In this document: one piece after another, positions 22,258 through 32,547 of the stretch | Layout: each line of letters begins with the position of its first letter | How positions within the stretch are numbered: the first letter of the stretch is position 1 | Assembly (NCBI RefSeq): GCF_950023065.1 | Contig: NC_088679.1 | Span: 78,926,001-78,990,000 of the forward strand | Direction of reading: 5' to 3' | Length of the DNA stretch: 64,000 nt | DNA from: Planococcus citri | Lineage: Eukaryota; Arthropoda; Insecta; Hemiptera; Pseudococcidae | The notes under the pieces: model-generated | Seen by the model: the letters and a program-made list of their open reading frames with translations, nothing else | What the model was told of the DNA's origin: nothing | The model's database searches: none | Made by a program: the position numbers and the translations under genes

Positions 22258-23529
22258 CTAAAATTTTTTGGTGTTGGCAATCAACTGTTCACTAACTTGC
22301 CACAACTTATCGCTAATTTGGGCGTTAAAATCGTGTTTCGATTTATACTTTTGGCAATCGCGATAAAACCAGTCTTCTTTTTGAAGCTCCAATTCTTCAG
22401 ATGTAGCACAATAAACGACAGTTTGACATCCCTGTTGAAACAAAAACAGAAATATATTACATCAAGAGTAATTCAACATTCAATGAATCAATTAATCGGT
22501 TAACTCAATTAACCTGATACGATGATCTCATGAAGAAAATCGCCACCATGAGGAATATTGGCCATTTATACCAAGTAAGTCGCGAATGTCGCATTAATCC
22601 TGTTTTACACCATCCTGGACAAACTGCGTACACCGATACGCCGCTGTTTTGCAATTTATTACGCAACTCGTAAGCGAAATACGTATCCATTAGTTTACTA
22701 TTGCAGTACGGTGGATTGAAACGAGTCTTCAAGTCGAAACCATTTTCTCCGTTTAAATTTTCAAAATCGATGGATCCTCTTTCGTGTAGTGTTGACGATA
22801 AGATGACAATCCTGAGTAAATAAAAGGATAAGCGAATTAAATACTTGTGAAGTTGGGAACAGATTCGATCGTAATTGAGTGAAATGTGCGATCGCTCACC
22901 TACTAGGAGCGGATTCTTGTAAACGTGCCAATAGTAATTTGGTGAGGATAAAATGTCCCAAGTAATTTACTTGAAAATGTATTTCGAATCCGTCGTCGGT
23001 AATGCTACTTTGTCTGCAAGGAATCGAGATTCCGGCGTTGTTGATTAAAACGTGAATTTTAGGGAAATCTTGCAGTATGATGTTGGCGAAAGTTTTGATA
23101 GAATCTAACGATTGCAAATCCAAATACAAAGGTATCTGTAAACACGTTTCAGTAGTTTCAGAATTAACGACGATGATTTATATGAAACGAAATACGTAAA
23201 GGTGAAGTTATCTTTACCATTTCACCATTCGCCGTTGTTGTACGTATATCAGCGATGGCTTTTTTGGCGCTTTTGATATCTCGACAAGCCATGATGACTT
23301 TAGCGTTCCTTTGAACCAAACACCTTGTGGTTTCTTTTCCTATACCGGAATTGGCACCGGTAATTATGAAAACTTTTCCTTTCAGCGAATCTTGGCTTTC
23401 GAATTTGCCCCATTTCGATTCGCGATATTTTCTAAGAATGCCTAAGGTAACAACGATGGGCAGAATAACACAAAGGAAACCTGAAATCATTGTGGTTGAT
23501 GATACTGACGCGTAGTTTTTGTGAAACAC
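22258..23529 (-). CDS. Short-chain dehydrogenase, retinol dehydrogenase 11-14-like
   Basis: Four exons: 23529-23218, 23135-22900, 22811-22514, 22431-22258, total 1020 nt (339 aa). A hydrophobic N-terminal anchor (about residues 14-33, MISGFLCVILPIVVTLG) fits an ER-membrane or mitochondrial-membrane RDH. Then come the NAD(P)-binding TGANSGIG (57-64), CRD (typical of NADP-preferring members), NNAG (136-139), the LSS serine region (187-189) and the catalytic YCNSK (218-222), followed by the family's VYAVCPGWCKTGL. Such enzymes reduce or oxidise retinoid, steroid or lipid aldehydes. A second in-frame ATG at 23490 gives a 326-aa form closer to the usual family start. The gene is divergent from ELP1. 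Confidence 0.9.
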
Positions 23530-24197
23530 TCGTTAGTCGTTACATCACTTTACGAATGGGAAAAGGCAAAAATTGTACAATTTTTCGCGTTTCGAACAGC
23601 TAAAGATAATTAAATACATCGTAGAAAACCGAAAAATTATTTCAAGGCTCAAATTTTTATCATCACTTATCAATTTTTATCGTCCAGTTTTGCCAATTTA
23701 TCTCAAAATCGAAGCAATACTTTAGTGTTTTTAAAAGATGGCAACATTGACAAACCGATTTGATTTTTTTGTTCGGATGTCGTTTCGTATTTTTTGTTGT
23801 GATGTTTGGAATATCAATTTTCTTTTTTTTTCTCAATCAAAAATGATGAATTGAAAATTTGATGATGTAAAAAAAATTTTCAACAATTGATAATGTTCTT
23901 TTATTACAATTTTTTCAACATTATTGAAATATACAAGGAAAAAAATGAAAATAAAAAATTCAGTGATGAAAAGAAGAGCTGGCATTCGTGGCAACGCTGC
24001 ACGTGGACTCCTGGCCAATTTGGCAACGTGATTTTGGCACGTGCTTGTTTTGAATTTTTTAGTGATAATAAAATTCATAAAAAATTTTGAAAATATCGTG
24101 AAAATAATTAGAAATTGGTAAAATGAATCGCGTAAATGATACCGCAGACATTAAAACTCAATCATTCTAGTCGTCCAATTTGTTAAAAGTGAAAACA
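23530..24197. promoter_or_regulatory. Divergent intergenic region, RDH-like / ELP1
   Basis: About 670 bp separates the start codons of the minus-strand dehydrogenase and plus-strand ELP1, so both promoters should lie here. The only GC-richer patch is about 23970-24045, with 'ctggcattcgtggcaacgctgcacgtg'-like sequence split by E-box-like CACGTG motifs near 23999 and 24038. I see no clear TATA element. Promoter function is inferred from position. Confidence 0.4.
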
Positions 24198-27100
24198 ATG
24201 CGTAACTTGATCCCGTTTCGTAATTTCATCTCTCGGTACGAAGTACCAAAAACATTCGAAAAATGTACCATTTTCACGGATCCAAGTACCGGAAAACCGA
24301 CATATCTCTGCTTGGCATCTGATTTCGGCGAGTTATATATCCTGGAAACAAATTGCGAAGACTCGATGAAAACAGCATCAGTGGTTGATTTGAAAGAATC
24401 CGATTGCATCGAATGGCTCGAAGATACTCGTATTGTAAACATACAACAAGTTTACAATATCCTATATATCACTCTGAATTCAGGCGTTATCATTTTATTC
24501 TCATATTCAACCGCCGACGACTTCAACGCCTACGATTCCGAAGTACGTGAAGTGACATCTGTATCATGGAGCGGCGACTTCGAACGAACCGTTATGGTAA
24601 CATCATCATCCACGATGTGTGTACTAAATGTGGAAAACGAATGCGAAAAATTCGCCTGCGTATCCTTACAAGACATCGAAGACGAGACGAAAAAATTCGT
24701 CAATGTTGGTTGGGGTAGTTCGGAGACGCAGTTTCGAGGATCCGAAGGTAAACTAACGAAGAAGAAAGACGACAACGCCGATACCGCCATCATCAGCGAA
24801 GCTATCGACGACCAAACTTTCGTCGTTTGGAAAAACGACAGCTCTACATTCGCCGTTAGTTATAAATGTCGTCGAGAAATGACGCGAAAAGTGAAAATAT
24901 TCAATCAAAATGGTATTCTGATGAACGTGGTGAAAAACACTCGCGGATTAGAAATGGCTATCGATTGGTGCCCTTCGGTTAATTTAATTTTCAACGTTCA
25001 AAAACTTCCTAACAAAGACGTCGTGTGTTTTATCGAAGAGAATGGTCTACGACATGGCGAATTTCAACTACCGAAGGATTTAAAAGTCACGCAATTAGCG
25101 TGGAATAATCAAGGCACCGTTTTAGCCAGTTTAGCTGAAAATGTATCGGAAGACGCTGGTCACGTAGTGCTTTTATGGACTACGAGTAATTACAAATGGT
25201 ATATTAAACAGAAACTGGATTTCTCATCTCGAGTATCTTACATGCAGTGGGACGATCAGGCCCAAAATCGATTACATTTCATTCTAGATGGAGGAGTGTA
25301 CAGAATGTACGAGTGGACTTGGCAGATAATCGAATCCGATGAATATATCAACCAGAAACATCATTCTAAAATTATATGCAATCTAAATGGTCCCGAAGTT
25401 GGTGTTACTTCTTACGGCAGCGTATTTCGACCTCCTAGTTTAGCCGATCAAGTCGTCACGTTGCCGTTCTACGCAAATTCGGTGATCTTTGGGAGTACCG
25501 GAGGAAACACCGAGGGTCATGTGACCGAAGCTTTGATTTATTCGAATAATAATACTATTCTCAAGTATAACTTCGCTCCGGAAGAATCGAAGCGAGATGT
25601 TTTCGACGACGTTCATCATTTTACAATACGATCTAGTGGTAAAAATACCCAGCCAATGAAACCGATCAAATTCACCAGTCCTGGTGAATTATCAGCTTTC
25701 ACGTGGTTACCCAAAGACAACCGTTTGTACTTCTGTTGGACCAGACCCGAAGGATATTACTTCTGCGAGTCATTTCTACATACAGAAGAGTCTCGAAACT
25801 GGGTGATCATCAACAAATGCTTTAAATTGGATTGCAGAGCTCTGGTGATATCGACTGTGTCCTCAAAAAGCTCGTGTTTGATGGTACATTCGGAGAATGG
25901 CAAAGTATTGATGTATAAAGATGAAAAACTACACCTGTGTCGAAATCTATCGCTTCCAGAACCTTGTTACCGTATTATACCCCTGAGCACCGGTGGCGTT
26001 GTAGCTGCGTTGAGTGAAAATCGTAATTTATACGTGAACAAAGAGATAAAATGGCGCGACGTTGGCTCGTTCTATTGGCGAGCTCCGTTTTTGGTGATGG
26101 TACTTTCGAATAGTAGAATGGTGATCGCAAAATTGACCAAAAATCAATTCAGCGAAATTTCCAATCGTCGAGTCGAACCAAAATCGTATCTAGTGACCAT
26201 CGTCGGAGACCAAGTTTTACTAGAAATGGCTCGTGGCAACGTCGAACTCATTATACCGCGTCCTTTTGTCGCGAATAAAATGGCCTTCGAGTTGAACAAT
26301 CAACGTTACTACCGCGTATTTAAATTATTACGAAAACAACGTATCAATTCGAACGTTATAATCGATCACGATGCGAATAGCTTCCTACGAAATGCCAAAT
26401 CGATCGTACAAACGATAGAAGATCCATCGTACTTGACGCTTTTCGCGATGGAATTGGAAAACGCCAACGTAGTCGAACGTTTTTTCCCTTGGAAGTATCA
26501 AGATTCAGATACGAGCTGCGATAACAAAGTGAACCTAGTATGCGAAACTTTGCTATCGGTTCTGGATGAAATAAACTCGTCCAAATTCGTATTACCCAAG
26601 ATCGCTTTACTGGTACGTTTAGAGAAATTATCCGATGCTGCCAAATACGCTGTGGAAAATAACGAATTGTCTTTTCTATTCCAATTGGTCGATAGTCCTG
26701 CTGTGTATAGAGCTGTGGTCGCCTCGTACGATTTATCTTGCGCTTTGAAAATCGCCGAGTTCTCAAAAATGGACCCAGGAGATTACCTACCGTTCATTAA
26801 GAGTTTACAAAAGATGAACGATGATTATAAAAAATTCTCTATCAATAAATATCTCGGAAACAATGCACTGGCTTTGGAGAATCTGGCTGCTTGTCAAGAA
26901 GACGAACACTTCGACGAATGCATCAACTTCATAGTAAAACATCAACTTTACCGAGAAGCTTACGAAATTTTCGATAAAACTTTGAAAACCGTCGACGACA
27001 GTAAGCAAATAGCCTCGAGGTATATCAAAGTAACCTCGATGTTTGCTCAACACTTGCTCGAGAAAAAATGCTACGACGAAGCCGGCGTCATTTACGAGAA

Positions 27101-28001
27101 AATCGGTCTGAACGACCAAGCGTTAGAATGCTACTCGAGTAGCGGTAACTGGCATTCTGCGGTTGTTCTCATCAACGCTATTTGTTTAAACGAAAGAGAC
27201 CCTTCAGCAGCAGCAGATGTGTACGCTAAACTTCATTATACGTTAGTATCGAAACAGCACTTCGAAGACGCCGCTTTGATAGCGTTCATGTTCATGAAAG
27301 ATTCTTCGTTGGCTACCAAATACTACCTGAAAGCTAAAAAATACCGTAAAACTCTAGATATGGCTAAAGCTTCCGGAGGTGGTCAATCTACAGCGTCGTT
27401 TTCCCTCAAACCGAAACTTCTGCAACATGCTACCTCAATTATCGATGAATTCCATACCCATGCGAACGCTCTCCAGCAGCACGTATCGAGATTACGTCAA
27501 ATTAAAGAAAATGAAAGTAAACGTACCAACGAAGACGACCAATTCGACAGATTCAGCAGTCGCGAAAGTGTCACTTCGTCGGAAAGTTCAGCCAGTACGT
27601 ATTCGACTCGATCGTCTCGAGGTAGCGTTACCAGCAGCGCGAAACGTGCTCGAAGACGAGAAAGAAAACTATGGAACTTAAAACCTGGTAATCCCAGAGA
27701 GAAGCCTTCGATAATCAACGCCATAAAGGAATTCATTAGCCAATTTGACAGCAATTATAACACTCGTGTGGCCGAATTGATCGAGGTGTTGTTTTTAATC
27801 GATGAACGAGATATGGCCGATCGATTAACTGAACATTATAAGAGGTTCGATGGGTTTATTCAGAAAGTCATTTCTGAAGTGTGGAATCCTAATGAGATCA
27901 GCGAAGAAGGCGGGTTCAAGGATTTAATGAACAAGTGTCCTCCTACTATTACACCAATTTCTATTCAAAGTAATTTTATTAAATCTGATGTACAGAGTTG
28001 A
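24198..28001 (+). CDS. ELP1: Elongator complex protein 1 (ELP1/IKAP), intronless
   Basis: Scaffold subunit of Elongator, which with ELP3 modifies wobble uridines of tRNAs (cm5U/mcm5U pathway). A single open frame encodes 1267 aa from the ATG at 24198 (MRNLIPFRNF, the family's MRNL start). An upstream in-frame TTG is not needed. Family landmarks: VGWGSSETQFRGSEG (N-terminal WD40 propeller), NGLRHGEFQLP, SNYKWYIKQKLDFS, YLVTIVGDQVLLEMARGNVE, NVIIDHDANSFL at the propeller-to-TPR junction, DPGDYLPFIKSLQKM and CGNW-like SSGNWHSAV in TPR helices. Near 1110-1160 there is a Ser-rich stretch followed by the basic RARRRERKLWNLKPGNPREK patch, corresponding to the basic tRNA-contact region of the family. 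The length is normal. The absence of introns is unusual in this window. Confidence 0.95.
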   Translation: MRNLIPFRNFISRYEVPKTFEKCTIFTDPSTGKPTYLCLASDFGELYILETNCEDSMKTASVVDLKESDCIEWLEDTRIVNIQQVYNILYITLNSGVIILFSYSTADDFNAYDSEVREVTSVSWSGDFERTVMVTSSSTMCVLNVENECEKFACVSLQDIEDETKKFVNVGWGSSETQFRGSEGKLTKKKDDNADTAIISEAIDDQTFVVWKNDSSTFAVSYKCRREMTRKVKIFNQNGILMNVVKNTRGLEMAIDWCPSVNLIFNVQKLPNKDVVCFIEENGLRHGEFQLPKDLKVTQLAWNNQGTVLASLAENVSEDAGHVVLLWTTSNYKWYIKQKLDFSSRVSYMQWDDQAQNRLHFILDGGVYRMYEWTWQIIESDEYINQKHHSKIICNLNGPEVGVTSYGSVFRPPSLADQVVTLPFYANSVIFGSTGGNTEGHVTEALIYSNNNTILKYNFAPEESKRDVFDDVHHFTIRSSGKNTQPMKPIKFTSPGELSAFTWLPKDNRLYFCWTRPEGYYFCESFLHTEESRNWVIINKCFKLDCRALVISTVSSKSSCLMVHSENGKVLMYKDEKLHLCRNLSLPEPCYRIIPLSTGGVVAALSENRNLYVNKEIKWRDVGSFYWRAPFLVMVLSNSRMVIAKLTKNQFSEISNRRVEPKSYLVTIVGDQVLLEMARGNVELIIPRPFVANKMAFELNNQRYYRVFKLLRKQRINSNVIIDHDANSFLRNAKSIVQTIEDPSYLTLFAMELENANVVERFFPWKYQDSDTSCDNKVNLVCETLLSVLDEINSSKFVLPKIALLVRLEKLSDAAKYAVENNELSFLFQLVDSPAVYRAVVASYDLSCALKIAEFSKMDPGDYLPFIKSLQKMNDDYKKFSINKYLGNNALALENLAACQEDEHFDECINFIVKHQLYREAYEIFDKTLKTVDDSKQIASRYIKVTSMFAQHLLEKKCYDEAGVIYEKIGLNDQALECYSSSGNWHSAVVLINAICLNERDPSAAADVYAKLHYTLVSKQHFEDAALIAFMFMKDSSLATKYYLKAKKYRKTLDMAKASGGGQSTASFSLKPKLLQHATSIIDEFHTHANALQQHVSRLRQIKENESKRTNEDDQFDRFSSRESVTSSESSASTYSTRSSRGSVTSSAKRARRRERKLWNLKPGNPREKPSIINAIKEFISQFDSNYNTRVAELIEVLFLIDERDMADRLTEHYKRFDGFIQKVISEVWNPNEISEEGGFKDLMNKCPPTITPISIQSNFIKSDVQS

Positions 28002-28072
28002 TTAATTTTTTTTTTGTAATGCTGTTTGTTATTTGAACGTTGTTAAAATGTATCATCGTGATGTATTTTTCT

Positions 28073-28078
28073 AATAAA
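28073..28078 (+). terminator. Poly(A) signal of ELP1
   Basis: AATAAA about 70 bp after the ELP1 stop codon, followed by AT-rich sequence and a T/GT-rich run near 28100-28120 that could act as the downstream element. RRP36 converges from the right with only about 235 bp between stop codons. Confidence 0.6.
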
Positions 28079-28236
28079 AATTTAACTTATTATAATTTTG
28101 TGCTATTTGGTTTTTTTTTTGTAGAAAATGAAATATTGAATATTTGAATTTGGAATACGATAATAATCTGGGTCTGAATAAAACTCAAAATTATGACGAC
28201 TAAATTTAATTTAAAAATACAAACAAAACAGGTGTA

Positions 28237-29464
28237 TTACAAAGCGGAATTCATTTTAATTTTATCTTGTATCATCTTTTTCTTCCGGTGACGTTTCAAA
28301 TGCTTATTCAACGATCCTTTACTCTTCAAATCTTCAAATTGTTCAGCTAATTCGAGCAGTTTTTGAGCAGCTGAAAAAAGTACAACATTCGTGTAAAACT
28401 TGGATAATTATTTTTGTAGAGAATTTATTGAGAACGTGTGTCAACTTACATTTCTTCTGATAATACGGTTTCTTTCCTTGTTTCAATTGAGATATTTCAA
28501 ATGCTCGTTTCTCGCTCAATAATTTCATTTGTTTGCGTTTCTTGGTCAATTCTCGATTTTGATTTTTCTGTGAGAATATAATTGCAAAAATTTTAATTCA
28601 GTTTGAAATCTATCGCTTGCGGTTAAAAGTGTGTAACGAAAATGAAGTGCATATGGACTTCGAGAAATACAAATGTAAAGCTTACTTGACGTTGTAATAG
28701 TAATTTAATTTTTTCACGATCATTGGAATCAGTTTCAGGATCTTGTAACTTTTGAGATAACATCTTCTGTTCTTTCTTCTTGATCTTACTTATAAATTTA
28801 TAATTTTTTTGAAAATGCTGAAATACAGATTTGATTTATTAATTACCTGTATAGAGAAAACTCACGACACTATTTACCAAGGGTTCATCCCTTTGATTTT
28901 ACCTGCTCATCAAATGTGCCAGTTCGATGATCAAATCTCGGATCTCTTGGTTTTGGTTCAGAAGGACGAGCTTTTGGGATCGGAGCCAAGTGTTGTTTTG
29001 GTCTTTTGGAGGACACTTCAGTTGGTCTGAAATTGAAGGATTTCATTATAAAAACATCTGAATGAAGTAGAGGACTGATTAAGGCTATAATTTGTTCAAA
29101 TATTCAGTAAGAATATGTATTCAACAATCCTTCGATTCTGAGGTACATACTTAGATCTCGAGTACCTTCATAATTGCAAAAAGAACTGTACCTGTTCTTA
29201 TTTTCTCGATGAAATTGGGATTGTGATTCGGACTTCTTCGATTTAATTTTCCGACGTTTAACGTTGAATTTATCTGTGTATTTGTCCAGATCTTGAAATG
29301 GAACATTAGACAATTCATCGGGCATTCGAATATCCTGCTACAAGTCATCACAGATTCATGAAAGATGACAAATTTAACGTATTGATATTGAATATTATCG
29401 GAGAATTCAGTTCACTCACCTCTTCGCCTTCGGTTTCTACGTCTGTTGGTTCTGAATCCGTCAT
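28237..29464 (-). CDS. RRP36: RRP36 rRNA-processing protein
   Basis: Nucleolar SSU-processome factor needed for early cleavages of pre-rRNA on the way to 18S rRNA. Six exons: 29464-29420, 29334-29192, 29026-28903, 28817-28686, 28567-28450, 28370-28237, total 696 nt (231 aa; the human protein is about 259). Signature blocks: SSKRPKQHL, KPRDPRFDHRTGTFDEQHF, a Lys/Glu/Gln-rich helical middle (KKKEQKMLSQKL, REKIKLLLQRQ), GKKPYYQKKS, then LAEQFEDLKSKGSLNKHLKR and a very basic end. The start has an acidic MTDSEPTDVETEGEE. Convergent with ELP1. No AATAAA is seen before ELP1, but ATTAAA (minus) at about 28203-28208 could serve. Confidence 0.9.
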
Positions 29465-30273
29465 TTTTCCAGTTCGGAAAAATAATTATGCTAGGAATAA
29501 ACAATCAATTTATTATTTCCATAAATTAACATAATACATCTTGGAAAGTGTATAAAAACGTTGAAAAATTCATCGAAAAAGTAAAATTTTCACTATAGAC
29601 AGTGTAGAGGAAGACGAAAATCTAGCACTTTCAGAAACGTCAGTAACGACGTCGCCGCCTTATAGAGAGCGCTCGCGGCGAAATGAGGGCTACTCTCTCG
29701 CAACATTATAGGGAGTTTTATATGAAACACACATTGTACACGATCAATTTTTTCATTTTTTTATGCTAAAAAATTTTTTAGGACAATTTTTTTTTGAAAT
29801 AAATGATTTTTAATGTTTTTTAAATTCCTTTTACATAAATATGAGCCATGAAATCGGAAAATTGAAACATCAGAGGTAATTATTTTTACAATATAGTAAT
29901 ATAGAAATATATGCTCGTAAGAATAAATAATAATAAGTGTAAAATGATCGATCAAATTATTATTTTATATTTTTTTGATTTTTTTCATCGTAATAGAGAA
30001 ATAAATAAATTCAGTTTCTCATTTCTTACCTTTTTTTCCTAGTGATATTTCAGTACATGATTAAATATGTACCTACCTACCTATACCTAATACTTGAAAT
30101 AAAAATAACAATTTCTCATAGTTTTTGCATTTTTTAATTTTTGTTTTCATTTAAATTTTTAATTCATTTACTTTACAACAAAAGTGAAAATTTGAAAAAT
30201 AATAATTTGATCAAACAAATTACCTATATTTTTATTTTATTTATTGTTATATTTCTATAATATTGTAAAAAAA

Positions 30274-30352
30274 ACATCGGAGCTAGCATTCGGACGTAAG
30301 TTTTTTTATATAATGAAAATATGTACTTACCTCCGAATGCTAGCTCCGATGT
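30274..30352. repeat. Perfect short hairpin inside the foldback element
   Basis: Twenty-one-base arms (30274-30294 and 30332-30352, reading ACATCGGAGCTAGCATTCGGA and its complement) are separated by a 37-nt AT-rich loop. The surrounding 29.76-30.48 kb also has looser inverted similarity (gagccatgaaatcggaaaa against the same sequence reversed near 30360-30400). This suggests another small inverted-repeat element nested in the left arm. Confidence 0.65.
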
Positions 30353-31101
30353 TTCAATTTTCCGATTTCAATTTCATCATTCATGGCATCATGGCTCATA
30401 ATATTTATGTAAAATAAATAAAATTTCAAGAAAAAATTCTCCTAAAAAACTTTTAAAATAAAAAAATCAAAAAGTTCATCAACTCAATAAAAAAATGTTG
30501 AAAAAAAATCTCGAATTGAAATTGTTCTAGAATCATCAATCATTTTTTCCATCGGAAAAAATTACAATTCGATAGTAAATGACAAGATGTAAATTTTTTT
30601 GGAGCTTTGCTGACTTTTCTTTTTTTTTTGAGTAAAAAAAATTTTTCGTAGGTATGAATATGAAATATGAATACAGCCATAGAATTGTATGATAAATGCA
30701 CTTTCCCATTTTTCCCTCATTTGTTTGGACATGAACTAAAAAAAATTAAATTTCCTATTGATTGCCTGATTGGTAATATTGATTATTGACATACATATTT
30801 TTTCTCAATAGTCAATTTTGTACAAAAATTGTGATTTTTAATTTTAACATTATATTATTTTTTATGAACATGAACAAATTATACAAATATACAATTGTCA
30901 ACTCTGAATTAGAATTAGAATTACCTATGCGAAATTTTCACTTTAATTTTCGTTTTTCAGAAAACACATAGGTATTTTAATAAGCCAAACTCAAAACGTG
31001 CAGAATTTTATCCTCTTCAAAATTTGTTTATTATCCAAAGCGCTATAAAAAAAATAGCAGTTTAATTGAAGTTGAATTTTTACCGCGCGCAACAATTTTT
31101 T

Positions 31102-31761
31102 CAGTGTTGGCAAAACGAAATTAATTTCGTTTCGTTTTTCATAACGTTATGTAAAATGGAACAGCAATTCGTTTCGTTTCGTTTTCGTTATGCCTCTGAT
31201 TTTTTTTCGTTACGTTTCGCGTTATGCCTTTTTATATTTCGTTTTTATTTCGTTTTGCCTACTTTTGCTCAAATTTTTTCGTTTTCATTTCGTTATGCTT
31301 TAAAATAACGTTATGCCTTATGGAAACGTTTTACCCTATGATAACGTTTTGCCTTACAATAACGTTTTGCCTTGTAATAACGTTTCTACAGTTTTAAAAC
31401 AACTTCTGTGAAGTAATCATTGCATATTACTAGCAAAGAATACTATAAAAACCGAAAAAAATGTGGAACAAAACGAAAAAAAGGTGAAACGAAAGTAAAG
31501 AAAGGTGAAACGAAATGAAAAAAAGGTGAAACGAAACGAAAAAAGGTGAAACGAAAAAGTAGGTAAAACGAAAAAAAAAACGAAAAAAACGTTTTGCTTC
31601 TCGAAAATCCGTTTTCAAAACGAAAAGTTTTGAAACGTTTCGTTTTCGTCATAACGTTATTTTCTTGGTCTGTATTTCGTTTCGTTTTCATTTCGTTTTC
31701 GTTTCGTTTTGCGTTTTTTTAACGTTTTACAAAACGAAATAATTTCGTTTTGCCAACACTG
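31102..31761. mobile_element. 660-bp hAT-like MITE nested in foldback element
   Basis: The terminal inverted repeats begin CAGTGTTGGCAAAACGAAAT and end in the complement. They are flanked by the perfect 8-bp direct repeat AATTTTTT (31094-31101 and 31762-31769). CAGTG ends and 8-bp duplications are the hAT signature. The interior is almost wholly variations of CGTTTCGTTTT and 'aacgttttgcctta', mirrored on the right as 'gaaacgaaaaaaggtgaaacg'. Apparent long open frames here are low-complexity artefacts. Confidence 0.85.
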
Positions 31762-32257
31762 AATTTTTTACGACTTTGAGCTTCAATAAGTTTCGAACTG
31801 TTAGTGCTAGCGTTTTGAATGAAAACTCATTTTGAAGAGGATAAAATTCTGCAAATTTTGGTTTATTAAAATACGATGTAGTTGATGAAAATTTCGCGTA
31901 ATTTTAATTCAAAATTGACATGCATAAAAATTTGTTCATAAAAATGAATATTAAAAATCACCATTTTCGTGTGAAATTGAAAAAAATTTATACCAATCGA
32001 TAGGAAATTTCATCTTCTTTAGTTCAAGTCCAAAAAAAATTTTCCAAACCACTTCATTTTCATGAAAAGTGGGAGAAAACGCATTTATCCTATGCGTCTA
32101 CGGCTGTTTTACTCGCATGTTTACGTTTTCTTAGCACCCATTTCGATCTGACGCGCTCTGTCGGATTAGTTCAAGCGAGCTACACATTGGAGGACGGTAT
32201 TTGAATTTTCTCCTGTTGAAGATTTTCGTCTTCCCCTAGACTGTCTATAATTTTCAC

Positions 32258-32547
32258 TAAATCTCCTTAGCTTTGTTGTTATCACCATGTGAGTGTAGAC
32301 TGATAACAATCTGGCTCCTGATTGGTTAAAAAGAATACATTTTATCACAAAGCATTCTGATTGGCTACTCATCTCGAAATTCTTATCAAACCATTTCGCT
32401 GCGTAAATGGTAAATAAAAAGAGTAAAACCCTTCGAAAATTCGAAATGAATGAAAAATCGTCGTAAATTAGTGAAAATAAATTCATAAACGAGTAAAATC
32501 TCGAAAATGTAAACTTTTAAATCAACTACAAGTTTTCAATACGAACA
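32258..32547. promoter_or_regulatory. PDP1 upstream region
   Basis: About 290 bp between the right target-site duplication of the foldback transposon and the PDP1 start codon. It must hold the PDP1 promoter unless that lies within the transposon. No TATA box or other clear element is seen. Confidence 0.3.

Larger units (their letters stand above)
29594..32249. mobile_element. 2.66-kb foldback transposon with 8-bp TSD
   Basis: The outer ends are TATAGACAGT and ACTGTCTATA, continuing inward as imperfect inverted arms (agaggaagacgaaaatct against agattttcgtcttccc). More arm-to-arm matches occur at 30700-31075 against 31790-32060, for example 'gaggataaaattctgc' and its complement. The flanking direct repeat ATTTTCAC (29586-29593 and 32250-32257) is perfect and 8 bp long. 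No transposase frame is present. It fills the gap between RRP36 and PDP1. The arms have drifted more than the nested MITE has, so it is older. Confidence 0.8.

Noticed and set aside
24180..24197. Six extra codons upstream of the ELP1 ATG.
   Set aside because: They begin with TTG. The first real ATG (24198) gives the conserved MRNL start.
31066..31691. Phe/Arg-rich and Lys/Thr-rich open frames.
   Set aside because: They arise from CGTTTCGTTTT-type repeats inside a hAT-like MITE.
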